A stretch of 64,000 nucleotides of DNA from Saprospiraceae bacterium (GTDB lineage: Bacteria > Bacteroidota > Bacteroidia > Chitinophagales > Saprospiraceae). The translations under genes were made by a program, and so were the position numbers. The stretch lies in contig JABAQQ010000028.1 of NCBI GenBank assembly GCA_019187225.1, positions 1 to 64,000 on the forward strand, read 5' to 3'. The notes beneath the pieces were generated by a model that saw only the letters and a program-made list of their open reading frames with translations, was not told the origin of the DNA and searched no databases. Shown piece after piece: positions 27,097-34,202 of the stretch; the stretch's first letter is position 1, and each line of letters begins with the position of its first letter.

Positions 27097-27256
27097 GACG
27101 TCTGGACAAACGCACCTCAGTCTAACGTCCAATGTCCATCCGTCCAACGTCCAATGTCCATCCGTCCAATGTCCAATGTCCACCCGTCCAACGTCCAATG
27201 TCCACCCGTCTAACGTCCATCCGTCCAACGTCCATCCGTCCAACGTCCAATGTCAA
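27097..27256. repeat. Inverted 22 bp-type array (family C, right arm)
   Basis: Imperfect units of about 11-22 bp built from CCAACGTCCAATGTCC and ATCCGTCC, the reverse complement of the left arm. The 93 bp between the arms carries its own inverted repeat (GTGTTCAAAAA / TTTTTTGAACAT) around an AT-rich centre. Confidence 0.9.
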
Positions 27257-27272
27257 AAAAATTATTTTAGTA

Positions 27273-27608
27273 ATGAAAAAGGTATTGTTCTCTTTCTTCT
27301 TCGCGCTCGCCGGTAGCGGCCTCCTCTCCGCTCAGATCTACGTCGAAGGCGTCAAACTCACGCCCGACAATACCGGCCAATACATTGAACTCGACCCGCA
27401 GTTCCGCACCGATGGGCGCTGTACCTTCCAGGTGGATTACGGCCAGGCCAATCCCAAAGAAGACCACGTGACCGATGAATACGGCAAACGATACGATTTC
27501 CGAAGCTTAGTGGATGGCCTCAATATGTTTTACGCCGAAGGTTGGGAAGTAGCGCAGATCAGTGTGGTGGACAGCGGACGGCGGTATTTGCTCAAGCGGC
27601 GGTACTGA
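27273..27608 (+). CDS. Small secreted protein of unknown function
   Basis: A 111-residue protein. The start at 27273 gives a standard signal peptide (MKKVLFSFFFALAGSGLLSA) before QIYVEGVKL; the open frame upstream is only repeat. The mature part has GQYIELDPQF, FQVDYGQANPKE and a C-terminal DGLNMFYAEGWEVAQISVVD, which resembles small periplasmic proteins of Bacteroidota with an alpha/beta fold. No family is recognised. The gene lies directly behind the family C array, so its promoter must lie in or before the array. Confidence 0.65.
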   Translation: MKKVLFSFFFALAGSGLLSAQIYVEGVKLTPDNTGQYIELDPQFRTDGRCTFQVDYGQANPKEDHVTDEYGKRYDFRSLVDGLNMFYAEGWEVAQISVVDSGRRYLLKRRY

Positions 27609-27952
27609 CTTTTAACGCATGCTCCTGGTGCATTCGTCTGACGAATTAAAATCGTCCGACGAATGCACCAGTTTAGTGTGCAGAATAGTTTTGATCTGCC
27701 TCAAACACGTAGAGCAGGTTCGGAAGCCCGGTATTATTGTACCCATCGAGGCATGTGACAACTCATGCTGCAGAGAAAATTGCCATTCTTTCTTTCCCAA
27801 TACCAAGCCAGCCCAGCCACAGTTTTGTTCTTCAGTTTGAAACTTGCGTTGGGGTTTACGTGAAAGGTGAAACACAGTGAAATAGCACAACAAACAAAAC
27901 CGCCGCAACTCGCTGATTTAAAACGAGTTACGGCGGTTTAAAATAATTCTGG
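27609..27952. other. Intergenic stretch with hairpin; no gene assigned
   Basis: Begins with an inverted repeat at about 27629-27673 (CTGGTGCATTCGTC / GACGAATGCACCAG). The following 220 bp contains short overlapping open frames on both strands that look like neither each other nor any family known to me. A terminator closes it. Confidence 0.4.
27897..27939 (-). terminator. Strong hairpin beside tRNA-Arg
   Basis: AAACCGCCG-C-AACTCG / CGAGTT-A-CGGCGGTTT around an 11-base loop, placed just downstream of the minus-strand tRNA-Arg. Confidence 0.75.
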
Positions 27953-28024
27953 TGGTCCCGACGGGAATCGAACCCATATCAAAAGTTTAGGAAACTTCTA
28001 TTCTATCCATTGAACTACAGGACC
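27953..28024 (-). tRNA. tRNA-Arg (CCT)
   Basis: On the minus strand: acceptor GGTCCTG / CGGGACC, anticodon stem GAAGT / ACTTT with loop TTCCTAA (anticodon CCT), T arm TATGGG-TTCGATT-CCCGT. Confidence 0.93.
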
Positions 28025-28095
28025 GGGGAAAATTGAAGTCATGGTCATTGGTGACACGCCCCTAATTACTCCAATTACTCTAACGACCCGCAAAT

Positions 28096-28626
28096 TTAGC
28101 CCATTTTTTCATTTCCGCGCTGAATACCCCTGCTGCCGAGTTCGATAATTTGCAGATCGCTGATTTTTCCGGCGTCCAGCGTAAATCGGACGAGCGTTTT
28201 CACCTTGTGCCAGCCTTCGTTGCCGCAGGCGCCGGGGTTGATGTGCAGAAAACCCATTGTTTTGTCCGGCATCACTTTCAGGATATGCGAATGCCCACTG
28301 ATAAACAGGCCGTTGCGTGGCGGGTCAGCTTGTAAAATTTTCCGTACCCGGGGTTCGTAACGTCCGGGATAACCGCCGATGTGCGTCATAAAAACCGGCA
28401 CGCCGTCGCACTCGAAACGCAGGTCGAGCGGCATTTCTGCCCGGATGGCAGCTCCGTCTATATTGCCGTACACCCCGCGCAAAGGTTTGAACGCCTTCAA
28501 TTTATCCACTACTTCAACGCTTCCGAAATCGCCGGCATGCCAAATCTCGTCGCATTCGGCGAAGTATTGGAATACCTTCTCGTCGAGGTAAGAGTGGGTG
28601 TCGGAGAGTAAGCCGATTCGCGTCAT
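28096..28626 (-). CDS. YfcE/MJ0936-type metallophosphoesterase
   Basis: A 176-residue calcineurin-like phosphoesterase. Start at 28626 (MTRIGLLSDTHSYLD); eight residues of upstream frame come from a GTCATT repeat. Metal ligands: DTH (8-10), GDFGS (about 34-38), GNID (about 56-59), HIGGYPGRY (about 84), GHSH (about 111-114) and the final HINPGACG. Small members of this family are bis-p-nitrophenyl or cyclic phosphodiesterases; the natural substrate is unclear. Stands alone between the tRNA and the LuxE-like gene. Confidence 0.9.
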   Translation of the reverse strand: MTRIGLLSDTHSYLDEKVFQYFAECDEIWHAGDFGSVEVVDKLKAFKPLRGVYGNIDGAAIRAEMPLDLRFECDGVPVFMTHIGGYPGRYEPRVRKILQADPPRNGLFISGHSHILKVMPDKTMGFLHINPGACGNEGWHKVKTLVRFTLDAGKISDLQIIELGSRGIQRGNEKMG

Positions 28627-28632
28627 AATTTT

Positions 28633-28664
28633 AGAGTCATTAAGGGTCATTATAAGTCATTGCA
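28633..28664. repeat. GTCATT-type short repeat (family H)
   Basis: AGAGTCATTAAGGGTCATTATAAGTCATT: three GTCATT cores 10 bp apart, just before the phosphoesterase start. Similar strings are at 35130-35149 and 54327-54361. Confidence 0.6.
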
Positions 28665-28697
28665 TATACCTTGCACCTTCCGGTTTTTAAATCTGTA

Positions 28698-28770
28698 AAT
28701 GAATTTCAGGGGCAGGGCAGAAAAAAATTTTATTTCAAAATTTTTTTCTGCCCTGCCCCTGAAATTCATT
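28698..28770 (-). terminator. 33 bp perfect inverted repeat, likely terminator of the LuxE-like gene
   Basis: Arms of 33 bp (28698-28730 and 28738-28770) match without a mismatch around a 7-base loop. Each arm contains TTTCAGGGGCAGGGCAG and an A/T-run, so a T-rich tract follows the GC stem on both strands. It lies 10 bp downstream of the minus-strand LuxE-like gene. Confidence 0.75.
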
Positions 28771-28780
28771 CCCCTCGCCC

Positions 28781-29830
28781 TCATTCCACCATCAGATTGC
28801 ACCCCCGCATTTCCGCCACGTCGAGCCGCCCCAATACCTCGAAACGGCCATCTGCATATACCTTGCCTACATCCTCCGTCTGGATAAAACTGCAGGTGTC
28901 CAGATTGGCCAGATCGATGATGTTCAATACACCCGTGCGGCCCGGCGCTACGGGGCAAAAAGGGTCGTTGATCTCGGTTGCCATTACCCGCATGGTCGGT
29001 GCGGGAGTGAACAATGAACCGCCTTGTGCATAGGCCTGGGAGAACAATTCCGTCATGCCGTACTCCGAGTGGATCGCGGTCAGTTGAAAAGCGGAACAAA
29101 GCATTTCGTGCAATTCCGGGCGGGTTATCTCGCGGCGACGGCCTTTCATGCCGCCCGTCTCCATGACGGTGATGCCGGACAAATCCATCGGAAAACGTTC
29201 GGCAAAATCCAGAAGCGCGAAGCTCACGCCGAGCAACAACGTTTTATAACCATCGGACCGGCACGATAAAAGCACGTCGCGAAGGCGCTGGAAATCATCC
29301 AGGAAAAAGCCGCTTTCAGGGTATCGGGAAAGACGGATAAAATGATCGGCCATGGCTACGAGCGACGAACCGCCGCGTTCCAGGTAAGAAGGCAACAAGG
29401 CCAGAATCCGCCATTCCGAAGGGTCGCCGTAAAAGTACGCGAACCCGCGACGGGCATTTTCCACATAAAATTCCAAATCGCACACGAGATGGCGCGAAGG
29501 CGTTTGGCCGGTGGTGGCGCTGCTGGTGAACACGGTTTGCGGCGTCCACGAACCGGTCGTCACTTTTTGCGTTTTGAAAAACCGGATGGGCAGGAACGGT
29601 GGGCGGTAGACGGTGGACGGTAGACGGTAGACGGTGGACGGTAGACGGTAGACGGTAGACGGTGGACGGTGGATAGCAGAAGGGGTACGACCCAACAATT
29701 CGAGGTATCTGGCATACAGCGGATTGTGAGCGGCCTGATAGCGAAATACCGCTTCTGCGGCCTCTTCGAAGCGATCGCCGTCCAAATCTGCCAGCAGTGG
29801 CAATAAATCCGCCCGTTCCGGTGTTTGCAT
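28781..29830 (-). CDS. LuxE-like acyl-protein synthetase family protein with in-frame repeat insertion
   Basis: A 349-residue protein of the LuxE/acyl-adenylate family. Motifs: NPLYARYLELLG near residue 35, FLPIRFFKTQKVTTG, the nucleotide loop SSATTGQTPSRH, SLVAMADHFI, GGMKGRRREITRPELHE, SEYGMTELFSQAY and a C-terminal ILRVMATE-type region. Such proteins activate a fatty acid as acyl-AMP or transfer it to a cysteine. No LuxC/D is nearby. Start at 29830. Between LLGRTPSA and PFLPIRFF the chain carries about 28 residues of STVYRLP-type repeat, encoded by heptamers at 29594-29677. In relatives this linker is short, so the array looks inserted. Confidence 0.8.
   Translation of the reverse strand: MQTPERADLLPLLADLDGDRFEEAAEAVFRYQAAHNPLYARYLELLGRTPSAIHRPPSTVYRLPSTVYRLPSTVYRPPFLPIRFFKTQKVTTGSWTPQTVFTSSATTGQTPSRHLVCDLEFYVENARRGFAYFYGDPSEWRILALLPSYLERGGSSLVAMADHFIRLSRYPESGFFLDDFQRLRDVLLSCRSDGYKTLLLGVSFALLDFAERFPMDLSGITVMETGGMKGRRREITRPELHEMLCSAFQLTAIHSEYGMTELFSQAYAQGGSLFTPAPTMRVMATEINDPFCPVAPGRTGVLNIIDLANLDTCSFIQTEDVGKVYADGRFEVLGRLDVAEMRGCNLMVE
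29594..29677. repeat. Heptamer array inside a coding sequence (family A, copy 5)
   Basis: Twelve consecutive 7 bp positions: two degenerate units on the left (GAACGGT, GGGCGGT), nine perfect RGACGGT and a final GGATAGC. Total 84 bp, divisible by three, so the reading frame of the host gene is kept. Confidence 0.93.
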
Positions 29831-29881
29831 GTCCGAAAAAAAATCCAATTTTGAGCGCAAAATACAACCTGCGTGAATGCT

Positions 29882-30400
29882 ATGAAGAAAACTGTTTTCG
29901 CCGCTGCCCTTTTTCTGGCCGTCGCTGCCGCCGGGCTTTTTCAATTTTGTGTAAAGCCGCCCAATTATCCCGACGAGCCGGTGATCGAATTTGTGGGACT
30001 TTCCAAAAATCTGATGCGGCAATCGAAGCTGGGACCCGACACGGTGATGGTGATGTTCAACTTCACAGACGGCAATGGCGACCTCGGTTCCCAAAACAAC
30101 GAACCGAACATATTTATCGAGGACGGGCGGGATTCTTTTCCGCAGGATCCCTATGCGATACCTTACATCGAGCCACAGGGCGCCGGCAACGGCATTTCCG
30201 GAATGATCACCATCGCGTTGCCCACCACGTGCTGCATTTTCCCGCCCATCAACGGCATCACCTATCCGCCCTGCGACACCTCGAAAAATGCGCCGCAACA
30301 ACTCGATACGGTGTTTTACCGGATTTACATCAAAGACCGCACGGGTAATGTCAGCAATAAAATTACGACCGAGCCTATTACACTGATTTGCAGGCAGTAA
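29882..30400 (+). CDS. Putative lipoprotein of unknown function
   Basis: A 172-residue protein starting MKKTVFAAALFLAVAAAGLF, with a lipobox-like QFC and CVKPPNYPDEPVIEFVGLSK as the mature start. Features visible: VMVMFNFTDGNGDLG, a calcium-loop-like DGNGD, then a DTVFYRIYIKDRTGNVSNKI strand near the end. Proteins of this pattern are common in Bacteroidota outer membranes; function unknown. It is divergent from the LuxE-like gene (51 bp apart). Its TAA stop touches an octamer array. Confidence 0.7.
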   Translation: MKKTVFAAALFLAVAAAGLFQFCVKPPNYPDEPVIEFVGLSKNLMRQSKLGPDTVMVMFNFTDGNGDLGSQNNEPNIFIEDGRDSFPQDPYAIPYIEPQGAGNGISGMITIALPTTCCIFPPINGITYPPCDTSKNAPQQLDTVFYRIYIKDRTGNVSNKITTEPITLICRQ

Positions 30401-30403
30401 TTG

Positions 30404-30555
30404 GGATATTGGGATATTGGGATATTTCAATATCTCAATATCTCAATATCTCAATATCTCAATATCCCAATATCTCAATATCCCAATATCCCAATATCCC
30501 AATATCCCAATATCCCAATATCCCAATATCCCAATATCCCAATATCCCAATATCC
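30404..30555. repeat. Octamer array CAATATCY with inverted arm (family D, copy 1)
   Basis: Left arm: GGATATTG twice, then GGATATTT. Right arm: sixteen perfect 8 bp units CAATATCT or CAATATCC, varying only at the last base. It separates a + gene stop (30400) from the rsmD stop (30562). Confidence 0.96.
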
Positions 30556-30561
30556 CAAATC

Positions 30562-31098
30562 TCACCTGAAAAAACTGAAGATCGTCTTTCCATAATTCCG
30601 CACGTCCACCAAATGCGGGTGGTTCAGAAAATCGTGATGCGGATTGTGTTCCAACACAAAAAGGCCGTCGGGAAGGAGCAGATTTTTCTCAAAGATCAGG
30701 TCGGGGATCGTGTCGATGGTCGGCAAAGAATACGGCGGGCCGGCGAAGATGTAGTCCCATTGTTGGGTGGTATGTGCGATGAAGCGGAACACATCCATCT
30801 GATAAATTTTCAGGTATTGTTCGATGCCGAGTTGCGCCGCCGTTTTGCGCACAAACCGCACGGCGTCGGCAAATTTGTCCACGTAGGTCACGTCCTCGCA
30901 GCCTCGCGAAATGAATTCGTAGCTGTGGCTGCCCGTGCCGCCGAACAGGTCGAGCACCTTCGACGCTTCAAAATCCAGTTGGTTGTTCAGGATGTTGAAA
31001 AGAGCTTCCTTCGCGTAGTCGGTGGTCGGTCGCGTCGGCCAGTTGTCGGCGGGCGGATTGAAGCGGCGGCCTTTGAATTTTCCTCCTATTATCCTCAT
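30562..31098 (-). CDS. rsmD: 16S rRNA (guanine966-N2)-methyltransferase RsmD
   Basis: A 178-residue Rossmann-fold methyltransferase, the normal length. N-terminus MRIIGGKFKGRRF...RPTTDYAKEALFNIL is diagnostic; motif I is DLFGGTGSHSYEF (50-62). The catalytic motif IV, normally DPPY, reads A-G-P-P-Y here (G120-Y123), one base away from Asp, so activity is doubtful unless this is a sequence error. It methylates G966 of 16S rRNA in the assembling 30S subunit. Five bases separate it from the DUF3822 gene upstream, a conserved Bacteroidota pair. Confidence 0.92.
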   Translation of the reverse strand: MRIIGGKFKGRRFNPPADNWPTRPTTDYAKEALFNILNNQLDFEASKVLDLFGGTGSHSYEFISRGCEDVTYVDKFADAVRFVRKTAAQLGIEQYLKIYQMDVFRFIAHTTQQWDYIFAGPPYSLPTIDTIPDLIFEKNLLLPDGLFVLEHNPHHDFLNHPHLVDVRNYGKTIFSFFR

Positions 31099-31103
31099 GG
31101 GAG

Positions 31104-31970
31104 TCAGCGATTAGCGGTGATCGGGAATGATTGCAGGCAAAATAAATCGAACCAGAAGTGTTCCGGCAAATTTGCGGCGCTTTCCGGCAGCGCAACAAAC
31201 CCCGGCAGCGGAGCCAGCCGGATGGTTTGCACATAGCGGTAAAGGAGCCGGAAATTTTCCGAATCTTCCGCAATGTGCCCTGAAACGGTCAGGGCAGTTT
31301 CCATGGGGTCGAGGCGAAACTGCTCGTAAGCCAGCAACACGAAATAAAGCAGGTCGCTCGCTTTCCGGAAGGGAAAGGCATTGTACAACAACAGGTTCTG
31401 GCGATCGAACACCGCCACTTGGGCGGCCTGGTTCCGAACGTTGAGAAACACCTTGTAATGATCGGACGGCGCCATGCGCTGCCAGTTTTTTAAAAGGCCG
31501 GTAGCCAGGTGCGACAGGGTGGCATTCGGAAAATATTGTTCGCACATCCGTGTTATCTCCGGCTCGACCGCGTAAATCAGGTAGCAATCGAATTCAGGCA
31601 AGTGGTCGGAGTGATAGGTGAATTCTGCCGGGTGCAGCAAAAGTTTGAAATAAGCCGGCAAGTCGTCGGGAGTGAACAGGCGACGCGGTACAAGCGTCGC
31701 GTTCAGGTTGAAAAAGGCGCAGTGAACCGACGCATAGGGGAAAGAAAAAATCGTTTCCGAGCCAAAAACGGTGCGAACAGCCGTTTCCACATCCCTGAAA
31801 TCGCGACCGGGGTTGGCAAAATCCCGGTATTTGAGTGCCTGGATCGCCGCATTTTTCCCTGTCGCCAACAAAGAAAAACCTTCCGTTCCGACAACAACAT
31901 TCAGGGCACAGTGCTCCGATGAGGCGGCGCTGAACCCCGGATTGATGAAGTCAAAAACGTGCTTATCCAT
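31104..31970 (-). CDS. DUF3822 family protein
   Basis: A 288-residue protein. Start at 31970 (MDKHVFDFINPGFSAASSEH) rather than the upstream in-frame ATG. Typical DUF3822 segments: NATLVPRRLFTPDDLPAYFKLL, YAVEPEITRMCEQYFPNA, KVFLNVRNQAAQVAVFDRQNLL and FPFRKASDLLYFVLLAYEQ. The family is predicted to have an actin-like ATPase fold and is found only in Bacteroidota, almost always just upstream of rsmD as here. Biological role unknown. Confidence 0.88.
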   Translation of the reverse strand: MDKHVFDFINPGFSAASSEHCALNVVVGTEGFSLLATGKNAAIQALKYRDFANPGRDFRDVETAVRTVFGSETIFSFPYASVHCAFFNLNATLVPRRLFTPDDLPAYFKLLLHPAEFTYHSDHLPEFDCYLIYAVEPEITRMCEQYFPNATLSHLATGLLKNWQRMAPSDHYKVFLNVRNQAAQVAVFDRQNLLLYNAFPFRKASDLLYFVLLAYEQFRLDPMETALTVSGHIAEDSENFRLLYRYVQTIRLAPLPGFVALPESAANLPEHFWFDLFCLQSFPITANR

Positions 31971-32080
31971 ACTGCAAAAGAAGCGATGCTTCCCGTCAAA
32001 GTCTCCCAACGGGCAAGCAAACCGGCAGCAAATATGCACAGTTTACAATTACCGGCCTCAATTCATTGTTTGCCAATTGC

Positions 32081-32497
32081 TTAGTGCTTCGCCGCAGCAA
32101 CGGGTGCCGCCGGTACCGCCTGCCCAATATGGCAGGATCCGTTGTAGCGGGCGCCCTCTTCCACTACCATCGTTTTGGCGGTGATGTTGCCTTCGATAAC
32201 GGCGGTCTCCATCAGGTGGAGCGCCTCTTTCACCAGCACATCGCCCTTTATTTTGCCCTTGATGGCAGCGTCACGGGCATTGATGTTGCCCTGAACATAA
32301 CTGGTATCGCCCATTACGAAGCGTTTGTCCACCTTTACTTCGCCGTGAATGGCCCCGTCGAGGCGGACGTTTTCGGAACAAATGAATTTCCCTTCGATCA
32401 CGGTGCCTTTGGCAATGACGGTAGTGACGGCGCCGTCGCCGAGGGTGGCGGGTGAAGCCGCCGGGGGTTTGTTTTTCGTACTCGATGATCCGAACAT
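32081..32497 (-). CDS. Bactofilin family polymer-forming cytoskeletal protein
   Basis: A 138-residue protein with a central right-handed beta-helix built from hydrophobic/glycine turns (TVIEGKFICSENVRLDGAIHGEVK, VMGDTSYVQGNINARDAAIKGKIKGDV, AVIEGNITAKTMVVEEG), flanked by disordered Ser/Lys/Pro-rich and Ala/Pro-rich tails. That is the bactofilin layout. Bactofilins polymerise without nucleotide and organise cell shape or envelope machinery. Start at 32497 (MFGSSSTKN). It is separate from the upstream DUF3822 gene, on the same strand. Confidence 0.9.
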   Translation of the reverse strand: MFGSSSTKNKPPAASPATLGDGAVTTVIAKGTVIEGKFICSENVRLDGAIHGEVKVDKRFVMGDTSYVQGNINARDAAIKGKIKGDVLVKEALHLMETAVIEGNITAKTMVVEEGARYNGSCHIGQAVPAAPVAAAKH

Positions 32498-32855
32498 ACT
32501 CAGAAACGCGTGGATGATGTAATCCGTTTTATGGTTTGCTGCCGGGGATATCCATTCGGCAGCGCGCATGTAGCGACAAAGAATCGTGCCAAATTAACAG
32601 GAGCCACCCTGAATTTTGCAACAATGTAAATACGATGCACAAGCGCTTTATGCCGCTGTTGGGCGTCCTCGCCAACAGCGGATTTTCACATCAGCCAGGA
32701 GAAAAAGAGAGCAATATCGCCTGGCGGATGTGGTGAATTGTCGTTGGCGGGGACGCCCAACGACGGCACAAATGTGCAGTTATGGAGAGATGGCTGGAAC
32801 ATCCCGCGGACTTAAACTTTCCATCGCATCGAAAGTTATACTTTTGCCATTCGGA
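32498..32855. other. Intergenic region before tsaD with two palindromes and a -7 element
   Basis: 358 bp without a gene. It holds two palindromes (32653-32681 and 32740-32764) and TACTTTTG at 32839-32846 just before tsaD. An ATG-led frame running through it into tsaD is not coding-like. Confidence 0.55.
32653..32764. repeat. Two small palindromes in opposite orientation (family L)
   Basis: First: CCGCTGTTGG, loop GCGTCCTCG, CCAACAGCGG. Second: GTCGTTGG, loop CGGGGACGC, CCAACGAC. The second loop is the reverse complement of the first apart from one base, so the two are inverted copies of one element with compensating changes in the arms. Confidence 0.8.
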
Positions 32856-33860
32856 ATGATGAAAAATAACGGAATAACGATATTAGCAATAGAATCCTCC
32901 TGCGACGATACCTCCGCGGCTATTATACGCGACGGGGTGGTCTTGTCCAATTGCATCGCCAACCAGGAAGCCCACCGGCAATACGGCGGCGTGGTGCCGG
33001 AGGTCGCTTCGCGGGCGCATCAGGCGAATATGATACCGGTGGTGGAGCTGGCACTGAAAAAAGCGGGGATCGCCAAAACGGATATAAATGCAGTGGCTTT
33101 TACCCGCGGCCCGGGTTTGATGGGTTCATTGATCGTCGGTACGTCGTTTGCCAAAGCCTTCGCATTGAGCCGCAACCTGCCGCTGATCGAGGTCAACCAT
33201 ATGCAGGCGCATGTGCTGGCACATTTTGCCGAAGACTCCAAGCCGAAATTCCCTTTCCTGTGCCTCACTGTGAGCGGCGGTCATACGCAAATTGTGCTGG
33301 TGCGCGATTATCTCGACATGGAGATCATCGGCGAAACGCTCGACGACGCGGCAGGCGAAGCTTTCGATAAATCGGGCAAATTACTCGGGCTCGGTTATCC
33401 CGCCGGGCCGCTGATCGACAAACTCGCCCGCGAAGGACAGGCGCATTTCCCTTTTCCGGAACCGGCGGTCCCGGATCTGAATTTCAGTTTCAGCGGGCTC
33501 AAAACCTCGATTTTGTACTTTTTAAAAAAAGAGGTCGCTGAAAATCAAAATTTTATTGCGGAGAATCTGGCGGATTTGTGCGCCTCCGTCCAGACAAGCA
33601 TTGTCACCATATTGCTGAAAAAACTCCGCAAAGCCGCCCGCCAGACGGGAATCCGGGAAATTGCCATTGCCGGAGGCGTCAGCGCCAATTCGGGTCTGCG
33701 CAAAGCGTTGGAAGAGATGGGAAAACAAGAAGGCTGGGCGACTTACATCCCGGCATTCCAATATTGCACCGACAACGCGGGCATGATCGGTGTGACCGCT
33801 TATTACAAATACCTCGCAGGCGAGTTTTGCGGGCAGGATGCGGCGCCGTATGCGCGGTAG
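32856..33860 (+). CDS. tsaD: tRNA N6-adenosine threonylcarbamoyltransferase TsaD
   Basis: A 334-residue ASKHA-fold enzyme that transfers the threonylcarbamoyl group to A37 of ANN-decoding tRNAs. Motifs: ILAIESSCDDTSAAII at the start, VVPEVASRAHQ, TRGPGLMGSLIVG, metal-binding HMQAHVLAHF, LTVSGGHTQIVLV and AGGVSANSGLR. The start is 32856 (MMKNNGITIL), or the next Met; the 80 codons upstream in frame are not protein-like. The TAG stop (33858-33860) overlaps the first heptamer of a repeat array. Confidence 0.95.
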   Translation: MMKNNGITILAIESSCDDTSAAIIRDGVVLSNCIANQEAHRQYGGVVPEVASRAHQANMIPVVELALKKAGIAKTDINAVAFTRGPGLMGSLIVGTSFAKAFALSRNLPLIEVNHMQAHVLAHFAEDSKPKFPFLCLTVSGGHTQIVLVRDYLDMEIIGETLDDAAGEAFDKSGKLLGLGYPAGPLIDKLAREGQAHFPFPEPAVPDLNFSFSGLKTSILYFLKKEVAENQNFIAENLADLCASVQTSIVTILLKKLRKAARQTGIREIAIAGGVSANSGLRKALEEMGKQEGWATYIPAFQYCTDNAGMIGVTAYYKYLAGEFCGQDAAPYAR

Positions 33861-34005
33861 AGGGTGGACGGTAGAGGGTGGACGGTAGACGGTGGACGGT
33901 AGACGGTGGACGGTGGACGGTAGACGGTGGACGGTGGACGGTGGACGGTGGACGGTGGACGGTGGACGGTAGACGGTGGACGGTGGACGGTGGACGGTAG
34001 AGGGT
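33859..34005. repeat. Perfect 21-unit heptamer array (family A, copy 6)
   Basis: 21 units of RGACGGT; units 1, 3 and 21 are the variant AGAGGGT, the rest AGACGGT or GGACGGT. The first unit overlaps the tsaD stop. Confidence 0.97.
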
Positions 34006-34047
34006 GTTCAAATTTCTGTGCCAATCTTCTTCTGCAAATTCTAATAT

Positions 34048-34137
34048 AAGTAGCCGGACATTGGATTTTTGACAATGGGCATTTGACTAAATGATTGGTT
34101 TCCAATGTCCAATGTCTAATGTCCAATGTCCAATATC
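34048..34137. repeat. Inverted-repeat element (family B, copy 3) between heptamer arms
   Basis: AAGTAGCCGGACATTGG start, TGGGCATTTGACTAAATGAT core, then CCAATGTC-type units (ATGTCCA four times). The end found in other copies (TTTTGTCCAC..TACTT) is missing; instead the inverted heptamer arm begins. Confidence 0.85.
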
Positions 34138-34139
34138 CA

Positions 34140-34202
34140 CCGTCTACCGTCTACCGTCTACCGTCCACCGTCTACCGTCCACCGTCTACCGTCTACCGTC
34201 CA
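34140..34202. repeat. Inverted heptamer array overlapping cutA 3' end (family A, copy 7)
   Basis: Nine perfect CCGTCYA units, inverse to copy 6. The cutA stop (34186-34188, TAG on the minus strand) is made from a heptamer. Confidence 0.96.

Noticed and set aside
27612-27908. 98-codon minus-strand frame and 73-codon + frame in the same gap
   Set aside because: They overlap each other, include the hairpin, and match no family known to me.
30388-30595. + strand frames with SQYPNIPI repeats
   Set aside because: Translation of the CAATATCY octamer array; no protein character outside it.
7384-34202. Heptamer and 22 bp arrays as CRISPR
   Set aside because: Units are directly adjacent with no unique spacers, and no cas genes are present.
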